Source: Streptomyces griseoloalbus
GTDB lineage: Bacteria > Actinomycetota > Actinomycetes > Streptomycetales > Streptomycetaceae
DNA length: 64,000 bases
Assembly (NCBI GenBank): GCA_014650015.1
Contig: BMUD01000016.1
Coordinates: 1 to 64,000, forward strand
Direction: 5' to 3'
This document shows, one piece after another, positions 9,714-17,399 of the stretch (within the stretch, counting starts at the first letter, position 1; every line of letters begins with the position of its first letter). A program made the translations under genes and the position numbers. The notes under the pieces were generated by a model. That model was not told the DNA's origin. It made no database searches and worked only from the letters and a program-made list of their open reading frames with translations.

Positions 9714-10370
9714 GTGCTCGGACGACGTCGGGGCGGTCAGGTCCATCAGGCGGCACACCGTCTCGATGTCGACCTTGACCTGAGCGATGGAGGCGCGGCC
9801 CGAGAGCCAGGTGATCAGGGCCGAGTGCCAGGTGTGCTCGATGACGCGGACCGCCGAGAGCTGGTCCGGTGTGGGATGGGTGAGCTCCATGGCGTCCAGG
9901 ATGATCTTCGTGGTCTGGCGGGAGACCTGGTCGACCTCCGGGCTCACACTGCGGTCCGCGAAGGTCAGCGCGCGCACCATCGCGTCGGCCAGCTGCGGCT
10001 CGCGCTGGAGTGCGCGGAAGGCCCGCATCAGGGTCTCCGCCACCCGCTCGGCCGCGGTCTCACCGGCCGGCGGCTTCTTCCGCAGCGTTGCGTGCAGGTG
10101 CTCCAGCTGGTCCTGCATCGTGGCGACCAGCAGATGGATCTTGGACGGGAAGTAGCGGTACAGCGTGCCGAGCGCCACCTGGGAGGACTCCGCCACCTCG
10201 CGCATCTGCACCGCGTCGAAGCCGCCCCGGCAGGCCAGCTGGGCGCACGCGTGCAGGATGCGGCGCCGACGCGCCTCCTGCCGCTCGGTGAGCGGCGAGG
10301 CAGGGGAGGTGCGCGTGGTGCCGGCGCCGGCCGCCTTGGTCGCCTTGTCTCTGCTGGCTTCCGCGGGCAT
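9708..10370 (-). CDS. TetR-family regulator, KstR-like
   Basis: A 220-aa TetR protein. The HTH at about residues 30-75 reads FDAVQMREVAESSQVALGTL then YRYFPSKIHLLVA, nearly identical in its recognition helix to mycobacterial KstR (VGTLYRYFPSKVHLL). The ligand domain also resembles KstR (EAMT/DAMVRALTFADRSVSPEVDQV; WHSALITWLSGRAS). I start at the ATG at 10370 because upstream residues are not conserved. KstR represses sterol/lipid catabolism genes; here the divergent neighbour is a glycosyltransferase operon. A perfect KstR-type site lies between them. Confidence 0.85.
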   Translation of the reverse strand: MPAEASRDKATKAAGAGTTRTSPASPLTERQEARRRRILHACAQLACRGGFDAVQMREVAESSQVALGTLYRYFPSKIHLLVATMQDQLEHLHATLRKKPPAGETAAERVAETLMRAFRALQREPQLADAMVRALTFADRSVSPEVDQVSRQTTKIILDAMELTHPTPDQLSAVRVIEHTWHSALITWLSGRASIAQVKVDIETVCRLMDLTAPTSSEHS

Positions 10371-10508
10371 GGGTCCCGTCCGTGACAGTCGGTGAGGGTG
10401 GATGATCGGACAGCATGGCACGCCGTCCGTCGTGGCGTGAATCACCTGATCCACTGCTCACAGTGCAGCTACCTGCCGGTAGATTCGGATCCTCCGAACG
10501 ATCAACTC

Positions 10509-10522
10509 TGAAACTTGTTCTA
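10509..10522. promoter_or_regulatory. KstR-type operator TnnAACnnGTTnnA
   Basis: TGAAACTTGTTCTA at 10509-10522 matches the KstR consensus TnnAACnnGTTnnA at every fixed position. It lies in the 206-bp divergent region between the KstR-like gene and the glycosyltransferase operon, 55 bases before the latter's GTG. It could control both directions. Confidence 0.65.
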
Positions 10523-10576
10523 GATTAGCGTCCCGTCGTAATCTCGCGGGACAGTGCAGGGAGAAGGGGGCCCAGA

Positions 10577-12175
10577 GTGACTGCTGAGGCCAGTCAGGCC
10601 GGGCCCTTGGAAGGTCCCGCATCCGACGGCTTGCGACCGCTCCGCATCGCACTCCTCACCTATAAGGGAAACCCGTTCTGCGGCGGCCAGGGCGTCTACG
10701 TACGCCACCTCTCGCGCGAACTGGCCCGCCTCGGGCACCGCGTCGAGGTCATCGGCGCCCAGCCCTACCCGGTCCTCGACGAGGGGCACGACGGGCTGCG
10801 CCTCACCGAACTGCCCAGCCTCGACCTCTACCGCCAGCCCGACCCCTTCCGCACCCCGAAGCGTGACGAGTACCGCGACTGGGTCGACGCGCTGGAGGTC
10901 GGCACCATGTGGACGGGCGGTTTCCCCGAGCCGCTGACCTTCTCCCTGCGCGCCCGCCGCCATCTGCGCGCCCGCCGCGGCGACTTCGACGTCGTCCACG
11001 ACAACCAGACGCTCGGCTACGGCCTCCTCGGCGACCTCGGCGCCCCCCTGGTGACCACCATCCACCACCCCATCACCGTCGACCGGCGCCTGGAACTGGA
11101 CGCCGCCGAAAGCTGGCAGCGGCGCTACTCGGTGCGCCGCTGGTACGCCTTCACCCGCATGCAGAAGCGGGTGGCGCGCCGCCTGCCGTCCGTGCTCACC
11201 GTCTCCGGCAGCTCCCGCCAGGAGATCGTCGACGACCTCGGCGTACGGCCCGACCGTATCCACGTCGTCCACATCGGCGCCGACACCGACCTGTTCGCCC
11301 CCGACCCGTCGGTGCCGGTCGTACCGGGCCGGATCGTGACCACGTCCAGCGCGGACGTGCCGCTGAAGGGGCTGGTCTTCCTCGTCGAGGCGCTGGCGAA
11401 GGTGCGGGCCGAGCGGCCCGGGGCGCATCTCGTGGTCGTCGGCAAGCGGCCCACGGAGGGGCCCGTCGCGCAGGCCATGGAGCGCTACGGCCTCGAGGGC
11501 GCCGTCGAGTTCGTCAAGGGCATCTCGGACGCCGAACTGGTCGACCTCGTGCGGTCGGCCCAGGTCGCGTGCGTGCCGTCGCTGTACGAGGGCTTCTCCC
11601 TCCCGGCCGCCGAGGCCATGGCCACCGGTACCCCGCTGGTCGCCACGACCGGCGGTGCCATCCCCGAGGTCGCCGGCCGCGACGGGGAGACGTGTCTCGC
11701 CGTACCGCCCGGCGACGCGGGGGCGCTGGCCGCCGGGCTGAGCAGGCTGCTGGGCGACCCGGAGTTGCGCGCACGGCTCGGCGCGGCCGGACGGGAGCGG
11801 GTGCTGCGGCACTTCACCTGGGCGCGCGCCGCGCAGGGCACGGTGGCCCGCTACCGCGAGGCGATGGCCCTCGCGGGTCACGCGGGTCGGGTGGGTCGTG
11901 CGGGCCAGGACGCCGCGGACCCCCGCTCCGCGGGCGCGATCCCCCGCCGCTCCGCGGCAGGCCCCGACCGCTCCGCGGCAGGCCCCGACCGCTCCGCGGC
12001 ACCGGCCGCCGACCGGACGGCGATCACACCCGCGGGCCCCACCGCGGCCACGCCTCCCGGCCGTTCCGCGCCCCCCGCCGACCGGGACACCGCCCCCGAC
12101 GCCCCCGCGGGCGCGGGCGCCGTGTCCGTGCCCGCAGCCGAAACCTCCGACCGCGAAAGCAGGGCCACGTGCTGA
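10577..12175 (+). CDS. Glycosyltransferase family 4 with a long disordered C-terminal tail
   Basis: A 532-aa protein. Two Rossmann domains of a GT-B enzyme run from about residue 20 (IALLTYKGNPFCGGQGVYVR) to 430. The donor-binding EGFSLPAAEAMATGTPLVAT block has the retaining-GT E-x7-E spacing, and TTSSADVPLKGLVFLVEAL is present. The last 100 residues are Ala/Pro/Arg-rich with tandem RSAAGPD repeats and are probably disordered. The GTG start has GGGAGAAGGGGG upstream. It is the first of three overlapping genes with a methyltransferase and a cyclase-fold protein, suggesting modification of one lipid or polyprenyl-linked product. The acceptor is unknown. Confidence 0.88.
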   Translation: MTAEASQAGPLEGPASDGLRPLRIALLTYKGNPFCGGQGVYVRHLSRELARLGHRVEVIGAQPYPVLDEGHDGLRLTELPSLDLYRQPDPFRTPKRDEYRDWVDALEVGTMWTGGFPEPLTFSLRARRHLRARRGDFDVVHDNQTLGYGLLGDLGAPLVTTIHHPITVDRRLELDAAESWQRRYSVRRWYAFTRMQKRVARRLPSVLTVSGSSRQEIVDDLGVRPDRIHVVHIGADTDLFAPDPSVPVVPGRIVTTSSADVPLKGLVFLVEALAKVRAERPGAHLVVVGKRPTEGPVAQAMERYGLEGAVEFVKGISDAELVDLVRSAQVACVPSLYEGFSLPAAEAMATGTPLVATTGGAIPEVAGRDGETCLAVPPGDAGALAAGLSRLLGDPELRARLGAAGRERVLRHFTWARAAQGTVARYREAMALAGHAGRVGRAGQDAADPRSAGAIPRRSAAGPDRSAAGPDRSAAPAADRTAITPAGPTAATPPGRSAPPADRDTAPDAPAGAGAVSVPAAETSDRESRATC

Positions 12176-12915
12176 CCGTCGACTTCTCCCGGTTCCCGCT
12201 CGCCCCGGGCGACCGCGTGCTGGACCTCGGCTGCGGGGCCGGCCGGCACGCCTTCGAGTGCTACCGGCGCGGCGCGCGGGTCGTGGCACTCGATCAGAAC
12301 GGCGAGGAGATCCGCGAGGTCGCCAAGTGGTTCGCCGCGATGAAGGAGGCCGGGGAGGCGCCGGCCGGTGCCACCGCCACCGCCATGGAGGGCGACGCCC
12401 TCGCCCTGCCCTTCCCCGACGAGTCCTTCGACGTCGTGATCATCTCCGAGGTGATGGAGCACATCCCCGACGACAAGGGCGTACTCGCCGAGATGGTGCG
12501 CGTGCTCAAACCCGGCGGCCGGATCGCGATCACCGTGCCGCGCTACGGACCGGAGAAGGTGTGCTGGACGCTGTCCGACGCCTACCACGAGGTCGAGGGC
12601 GGTCACATCCGCATCTACAAGGCGGACGAACTGCTGGCGAAGATCCGCGAGGCCGGTCTGCGCCCCTACGGCACCCACCACGCGCACGCGCTGCACTCCC
12701 CGTACTGGTGGCTGAAGTGCGCGTTCGGCGTGGACAACGACAAGGCGCTGCCGGTGCGCGCGTACCACAAGCTCCTGGTCTGGGACATCATGAAGAAGCC
12801 GCTGGCCACCCGGGTCGCGGAGCAGGCGCTGAACCCGCTGATCGGCAAGAGCTTCGTGGCGTACGCGACCAAGCCCCACCTGCCGCGCGCCGGGACGGAG
12901 GCGGACGCCACGTGA
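12169..12915 (+). CDS. Class I SAM-dependent methyltransferase
   Basis: A 248-aa protein with methyltransferase motif I VLDLGCGAGRHAFE (about residues 16-29), the acidic ribose-binding end VVALDQNG, motif post-I AMEGDALALPFPDESFDVVI and EVMEHIPD, as in the Methyltransf_11 family. The GTG at 12169 overlaps the glycosyltransferase stop (GTGCTGA), so the genes are translationally coupled. The C-terminal half (SPYWWLKCAFGVDNDKALPV) is a Streptomyces-specific extension. The substrate is unknown. Confidence 0.88.
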   Translation: MLTVDFSRFPLAPGDRVLDLGCGAGRHAFECYRRGARVVALDQNGEEIREVAKWFAAMKEAGEAPAGATATAMEGDALALPFPDESFDVVIISEVMEHIPDDKGVLAEMVRVLKPGGRIAITVPRYGPEKVCWTLSDAYHEVEGGHIRIYKADELLAKIREAGLRPYGTHHAHALHSPYWWLKCAFGVDNDKALPVRAYHKLLVWDIMKKPLATRVAEQALNPLIGKSFVAYATKPHLPRAGTEADAT

Positions 12916-13997
12916 CGACCCCCCGGACCCCTCGGACGGAACACCTCGTCCTGCCCGGGGTCCTCACCGCCGGGCAGGCCGCCGCGACCGTCGCCGGTGT
13001 CCTCGCCGTGCAGCGGGAGGACGGGGCGATCCCTTGGTTCAGGGGGCACCACCTCGACCCGTGGGACCACGTCGAGGCCGCGATGGCGCTGGACACGGCG
13101 GGCGAGCACGAGGCCGCCGAGCGGGCCTATCTCTGGCTGGCCCGGCACCAGTTGGAGGACGGCTCCTGGTACGCGGCCTACGCCGACGGCGACCCGCTCG
13201 ACATCACCGACCGGGGACGGGAGACCAACTTCGTCGCCTACGTCGCGGTCGGGGTGTGGCACCACTACCTCTCCACCGGTGACGACACCTTCCTGGACCG
13301 CATGTGGCCCTGCGTGTACGCGGCCGTGGAGTTCGTGCTGCGGTTGCAGCAGCCCGGCGGGCAGATCGGCTGGCGGCGCGACGACGACGGCACGGCCACC
13401 GCGGACGCGCTGCTCACCGGCTCCTCGTCCGTCCACCACGCGCTGCGCTGCGCGCTGGCCGTCGCCGAGCAGCGCGAAGAGCCCCAACCCGACTGGGAGT
13501 TGGCGGTGGGCGCGCTGCGGCACGCGATACGGCACCATCCCGAACGGTTCCTGGACAAGGACCGCTACTCGATGGACTGGTACTACCCGGTGCTCGGCGG
13601 CGCGCTGACCGGCGCCGAGGCCAAGGCCCGCATCGAGGAGGGCTGGGACCGGTTCGTCGTCCCCGGACTCGGGGTGCGCTGCGTGGTGCCCAACCCGTGG
13701 GTGACCGGCGGCGAGTCGGCCGAACTCGCCCTAACCCTCTGGGCGGTGGGTGAGTCCGACCGCGCGCTGGACGTGCTCCAGTCGATCCAGCACCTGCGCG
13801 ATCCGGAGACCGGCCTGTACTGGACGGGCTACGTCTTCGACGACGACGCGATCTGGCCCCGCGAGCTGACCACCTGGACGGCCGGCTCCCTGCTGCTGGC
13901 GGTCGCCGCCCTCGGCGGCCACGACGCCACCTGCGCGGTCTTCGGCGGCGAGCACCTGCCCAGGGGGTTGGACCCGGACTGCTGCGCACTCGCCTGA
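12912..13997 (+). CDS. Prenyltransferase/squalene-cyclase-like alpha/alpha-barrel protein
   Basis: A 361-aa cytosolic protein (no signal peptide) built of alpha-hairpin repeats: LAVQREDGAIPWF, LARHQLEDGSWYAAY, LRLQQPGGQIGW, IQHLRDPETGLYWTGY. These match prenyltransferase/terpenoid-cyclase or (alpha/alpha)6 glycosidase folds. GTG at 12912 overlaps the methyltransferase stop (GTGA). It has no DxDD or DDxxD motif. A conserved DPWDHVEAAMAL segment recalls glycoside-hydrolase-like barrels, so either a sugar-acting or lipid-binding role is possible. Confidence 0.75.
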   Translation: MTTPRTPRTEHLVLPGVLTAGQAAATVAGVLAVQREDGAIPWFRGHHLDPWDHVEAAMALDTAGEHEAAERAYLWLARHQLEDGSWYAAYADGDPLDITDRGRETNFVAYVAVGVWHHYLSTGDDTFLDRMWPCVYAAVEFVLRLQQPGGQIGWRRDDDGTATADALLTGSSSVHHALRCALAVAEQREEPQPDWELAVGALRHAIRHHPERFLDKDRYSMDWYYPVLGGALTGAEAKARIEEGWDRFVVPGLGVRCVVPNPWVTGGESAELALTLWAVGESDRALDVLQSIQHLRDPETGLYWTGYVFDDDAIWPRELTTWTAGSLLLAVAALGGHDATCAVFGGEHLPRGLDPDCCALA

Positions 13998-14075
13998 CCC
14001 GAGCCGACCCGCCGACCCGACCCGAGCCGACCCGAGCCGACCCGACCCGGCCCGGCCCGACCGGGTCGGCTCGGC
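13998..14075. terminator. GC-rich repeat and hairpin between convergent genes
   Basis: The gap holds tandem CCCGAGCCGA/CCCGACC units followed by GGGTCGGCTCGGCTC, so GAGCCGACCCG arms can fold back on CGGGTCGGCTC. It lies exactly between the stop of the cyclase-like gene and the stop of the opposing small membrane protein, so it is a likely bidirectional terminator. Several alternative pairings are possible because the left arm is repeated. Confidence 0.65.
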
Positions 14076-14369
14076 TCAGTGCCGGCGCAGGCGGCCCGCG
14101 ATGGCGTGGCCGATGAACAGGTAGACGATCGCCGCGAGTCCGTAGCCGGCGACCACCCGGGCCCACGCCTCGTCGAAGGTGAACAGGTCACGCGACCAAC
14201 CGGCCAGCCAGTTGGCGGCGTCATGGACGAACCGCACCAGGTCATTGGCCCGGTTGGCGTCCAACAGGTACATCAGAATCCACAGTCCGAGGATGACGGC
14301 CATGATGTCCGCGATCACCGCGACGACCGTCCCCGCGGAGTTGGAACCAGTGCGATATCGAGGGGACAT
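14076..14369 (-). CDS. Small membrane protein
   Basis: A 97-aa protein with two hydrophobic helices (AGTVVAVIADIMAVILGLWILMYLL then a second at VVAGYGLAAIVYLFIGHAIAG), ending in RLRRH. Between them is an amphipathic, tryptophan-containing loop (DLVRFVHDAANWLAGWSRDL). It resembles conserved small Streptomyces membrane proteins of unknown function. Short spacing to the DUF5336 gene on the same strand is not seen; it may be monocistronic. Confidence 0.75.
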   Translation of the reverse strand: MSPRYRTGSNSAGTVVAVIADIMAVILGLWILMYLLDANRANDLVRFVHDAANWLAGWSRDLFTFDEAWARVVAGYGLAAIVYLFIGHAIAGRLRRH

Positions 14370-14471
14370 GCTTTCCGAATGGCCCCGAAAGTCCGCCTGA
14401 AACCCGGACGGTGCGACAACGGCCCCCCGCCCGGAAGGGCGAGGGGCCGCGACGAGGAAGGGCCGGGGGGT

Positions 14472-15299
14472 TCAGCCGCGCTGGATGCCGGAGGTGTCCT
14501 GGAGGACACCGCGACGGCCGTCCTGCGTCTGGGCGACGAGCGCCGGGCCGCGCTGCTCGACCGCCAGGTACCAGGTACCCGGGGCCAGTTCGGCGATCGG
14601 CGTGGGCGAGCCGTCCTCCGGGAACAGCGGCCGGGGCACCGGCACCGCGAACCAGAACGGCGAGAAGTCACCGGCCGGTGCCGGGACGGGCTGCGGCTGC
14701 TGCGGCTGGCCCGGGAAGGGCTGCTGACCGGGCTGCCCCGGCTGCGGCTGACCGCCGAAGGAGGCCTGCTGCGCACCCGGGTAGCCGTAACCACCGGGCG
14801 GCTGGGCGCCGTAGGGCTGCGGAGCGGCGGGACGGGCGGCCGGAAGGAGGGCACCCTTGAGGGCGGGCACCAGGGGGGTGGCGACAGCGGCGGCGGCCAT
14901 GACGAGCGTGGCGACGAGGGCCAGGATCAGACCGGTACCGGCGTCCGGGCCGTCCGAGGAACCGCCGCCGATGTTGTCGACGCCGCCGGCCACGTCGAAG
15001 ATGTTGCCGAGCGCGCTCCAGGCGGCGAACACGGTGAACGCGACACCGAACTGGCCGAGGTCGAGCCCCGCGACCTTCGGCGACTGCGGCAGGCCACGGG
15101 CGACGACGACGAGCGCGGCGCCGATGATGCCCGCCAGCACGACTCCGAGCACGACCGGACCGCTGCCCCACAGGCTGGGCAGGTCGTAGCCGTCGGGTGC
15201 GCCGTCGACGGAGTAGAGGTCGAGGAACGACGCGATGAACAGCAACACCGCTGCTCCGATCACCACGCCGTCGCCTCGAGTGAGGGAGCGGATATTCAC
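14472..15299 (-). CDS. DUF5336-like multi-spanning membrane protein with Pro/Gln-rich tail
   Basis: A 275-aa protein. Four hydrophobic segments lie in residues 1-150 (VVIGAAVLLFIASFLDLYSV, VVLGVVLAGIIGAALVVVA, FGVAFTVFAAWSALGNIFD, LILALVATLVMAAAAVATP). A low-complexity Pro/Gln/Gly stretch (about 150-210, repeated QPGQPGQQPFPGQPQQPQP) follows, then a short conserved end (GTWYLAVEQRGPALVAQTQD). It matches the actinobacterial DUF5336/34-kDa-antigen-like family. No function is established. Confidence 0.75.
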   Translation of the reverse strand: MNIRSLTRGDGVVIGAAVLLFIASFLDLYSVDGAPDGYDLPSLWGSGPVVLGVVLAGIIGAALVVVARGLPQSPKVAGLDLGQFGVAFTVFAAWSALGNIFDVAGGVDNIGGGSSDGPDAGTGLILALVATLVMAAAAVATPLVPALKGALLPAARPAAPQPYGAQPPGGYGYPGAQQASFGGQPQPGQPGQQPFPGQPQQPQPVPAPAGDFSPFWFAVPVPRPLFPEDGSPTPIAELAPGTWYLAVEQRGPALVAQTQDGRRGVLQDTSGIQRG

Positions 15300-15396
15300 T
15301 TCAGGTCCTTCGTAGGTCGTCTCGTCGTCGGAAGAGGCGTCGCTGTCACCGTGTCGCCCGAAGGCCCGGGTGTGAAGCGCGGGGGTGGCCCCTCAT

Positions 15397-15423
15397 CGTG
15401 CGGACGACACTATCGTCCGTACG
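15397..15423 (-). terminator. Inverted repeat between amidase and DUF5336 genes
   Basis: CGTGCGGACGA (15397-15407) and TCGTCCGTACG (15413-15423) form an 11-bp stem with one mismatch and a 5-base loop. It lies 35 bases after the amidase stop and 98 bases before the DUF5336 start, both on the minus strand. Terminator is the simplest reading; an operator for the DUF5336 promoter cannot be excluded. Confidence 0.55.
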
Positions 15424-15457
15424 ATCGGGCTGTCCGCCTGGATCAGCGCGCCGATCC

Positions 15458-16468
15458 CTACCCGCGCAGGAAACTCACGATTCCGTCGGAAATCCCTTGC
15501 GCCGCCTTCTGCCGCCAGGCACCGCTGGTCAGCAGTGCCGCGTCCTTGCTATCGCGCATGTTGCCGCACTCGATGAACACCTTGGGAACCGTTGACAGAT
15601 TGAGACCGCCCAGGTCCTTACGTGTGACGAGACCGGTACCGCCGCCGACGTAGTTGGACGGCGCGCTGCCCGTGACGCGTACGAAGTTGCCCGCGATGCG
15701 CTCGCCGAGTGCGCGGGACGGCTCGACGATGGGCCGGGTGTTGGCGGCACCGGCCCGCACGGCGCCGGGGAGGATCACATGGAAGCCGCGGTTGCCGGTG
15801 CCCGAGCCGTCCGCGTGGATCGACACGACGGCGTCGGCCCCCGCCTTGTTGCCGATCCGGGCCCGCTCGTCCACGCACGGCCCGAACGGCCGGTCGGCGT
15901 CCTGGGTCAACCGCACGGTGGCGCCCTGCTCCTGGAGGAGCGTGCGCATCCGGTGGGCGACGTCGAGGGTGAACTTCGCCTCGGCGTACCCGTCGTTGGT
16001 GGACGTCCCGGTGGTGTCGCACTCCTTGCGGTTCGTTCCGATGTCGACCTGGCGGTTGATCTCGGTGGTGTGCTGGAAGTTGCCCGGGTTGTGTCCCGGG
16101 TCGATGACGACGACCTTGCCCTTGAGCGGCCCGGACGCGGCGGGCGCGGAGGCGGAGGGGGACGTGTCCGTGGGGGAGGCGCCGGGCTTCCCGCCGTCGG
16201 GGCCGGCGGTCGGTGACGCGCCGGCGGAGGACGGCGCGCGCGACGTGGCCGAGACGGATGCCGACGCGGACGGCGAGGTGGACGCCGGGGTGGACGCGCT
16301 TCCCGCCGCCCCCTTGTCGTCCCCCGGGCCACCCACGGACGCATACACCGCCCATCCGAGCAGCGCCCCCGGTACGAGCGCCGCGAGCGCCACGGTCAGG
16401 GGCCCACGCCGGGGCCGTCGGGGCTGGGGCGGTTCGAAGCCGGGACCTGTGTACGACACGTCAGCCAC
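15458..16468 (-). CDS. N-acetylmuramoyl-L-alanine amidase (Amidase_3), membrane-anchored
   Basis: A 336-aa cell-wall hydrolase that cleaves the amide between MurNAc and L-Ala. It has a cytosolic Pro/Arg-rich N-terminus, one TM helix (LTVALAALVPGALLGWAVYAS, about 24-44), a Ser/Ala/Pro linker to about residue 115 and an Amidase_3 domain. Zinc and catalytic positions are visible: VVIDPGHNPGN, AEAKFTLDVAHRM, VSIHADGSG and VFIECGNMRD. It is not in an obvious operon; the gap to the downstream gene contains an inverted repeat. Confidence 0.9.
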   Translation of the reverse strand: MADVSYTGPGFEPPQPRRPRRGPLTVALAALVPGALLGWAVYASVGGPGDDKGAAGSASTPASTSPSASASVSATSRAPSSAGASPTAGPDGGKPGASPTDTSPSASAPAASGPLKGKVVVIDPGHNPGNFQHTTEINRQVDIGTNRKECDTTGTSTNDGYAEAKFTLDVAHRMRTLLQEQGATVRLTQDADRPFGPCVDERARIGNKAGADAVVSIHADGSGTGNRGFHVILPGAVRAGAANTRPIVEPSRALGERIAGNFVRVTGSAPSNYVGGGTGLVTRKDLGGLNLSTVPKVFIECGNMRDSKDAALLTSGAWRQKAAQGISDGIVSFLRG

Positions 16469-16505
16469 CCTAGGGCCTGTCTGGCGATTCCCGCCTGGCG
16501 GTGGC

Positions 16506-17156
16506 TCAGATGCCCGCGCCCGTCCGGCGCAGTACGCGCAGCGAGCCGGTGGCCGATACCTCGGTGAACGCGCCGGATGCGAGAGCCCGGACGTAGACGC
16601 GGTAGGGAGCCTGACCGGTCAACTCGTCCACCGGGTCGGGGAAGACGTCGTGGATGACCAGGAGGCCGCCGTCCGTGACGTGCGGGGCCCAGCCCTCGTA
16701 GTCGGCCGTGGCGTGTTCGTCGGTGTGGCCGCCGTCGACGAAGACGAGGGACAGCGGGGAGTTCCACAGAGCCGCGATCTGCGGGGAGCGGCCGACCAGG
16801 GCCACCACGTGGTCCTCCAGGCCCGCCCGGTGCAGGGTGCGGCGGAAGGTGGGGAGGGTGTCCATCAGGCCCAGCTCGGCGTCGACCGTCTCCGGGTCGT
16901 GGTAGTCCCAGCCGGGCTGCTGCTCCTCGCTGCCGCGGTGGTGGTCCACGGTGAGCGCGGTGACACCGGCCGCGCGGGCCGCGTCGGCCAGCAGGATCGT
17001 GGAGCGGCCGCAGTAGGTGCCGACCTCCAGGAGCGGCAGCCCCAGGCGGGCGGCCCCGGCCGCCGCCGCGTACAGGGCCAGGCCCTCGTCCACGGGCATG
17101 AAGCCCTTCGCCGCCTCGAACGCGGCCAGGATCCCGGGCCCGGGTGCCATCGACAT
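16506..17156 (-). CDS. Class I SAM-dependent methyltransferase (Methyltransf_24 type)
   Basis: A 216-aa protein with motif I LLEVGTYCGRSTILLADAAR and an acidic LTVDHHRGSEE, then LVFVDGGHTDEHATADYEGW and GGLLVIHDVFPDP, which fit the Methyltransf_24/TylF-like O-methyltransferase fold. I start at the ATG at 17156 because GGGAGAGGAAAG precedes it; an in-frame Met lies two codons later. It is followed downstream by the amidase on the same strand with a 37-base gap, so co-transcription is possible. The substrate is unknown. Confidence 0.85.
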   Translation of the reverse strand: MSMAPGPGILAAFEAAKGFMPVDEGLALYAAAAGAARLGLPLLEVGTYCGRSTILLADAARAAGVTALTVDHHRGSEEQQPGWDYHDPETVDAELGLMDTLPTFRRTLHRAGLEDHVVALVGRSPQIAALWNSPLSLVFVDGGHTDEHATADYEGWAPHVTDGGLLVIHDVFPDPVDELTGQAPYRVYVRALASGAFTEVSATGSLRVLRRTGAGI

Positions 17157-17279
17157 GGGGCTTTCCTCTCCCGAGGTCGTACGTGGGTGCACCGCCCCCA
17201 TGCTGCCTTACCCCCTGCCGGTGCGACCGACAGGGGGTACCGCCGGGTAACAAGGTCGGGCGGGAGACCAGGAGGCCGG

Positions 17280-17399
17280 GCGACAAGTGGTACGCCGGGC
17301 GGAGACCTGACGGGTCAGGTGAGAACGAGAGGCGATACGCCGGGCGGAGACCCGACAGGTCGGGCGAGAAGCGGTACGCCGGGGCGGAGACCCGACGGG
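17280..17399. repeat. Three tandem hairpin-bearing repeats after the MFS gene
   Basis: About 40-bp units beginning GTACGCCGGGCGGAGAC occur three times (near 17292, 17336 and 17374). Each contains a small inverted repeat: CCTGACGGGTCAGG, CCCGACAGGTCGGG and CCCGACGGGTCAGG. The last runs up to the MFS stop at 17400. The second hairpin carries compensated base changes relative to the first. They could act together as a terminator, or be a decaying minisatellite. Confidence 0.6.

Noticed and set aside
17280-17399. Short CRISPR array
   Set aside because: The units are contiguous without unique spacers of constant length, and no cas gene is present.
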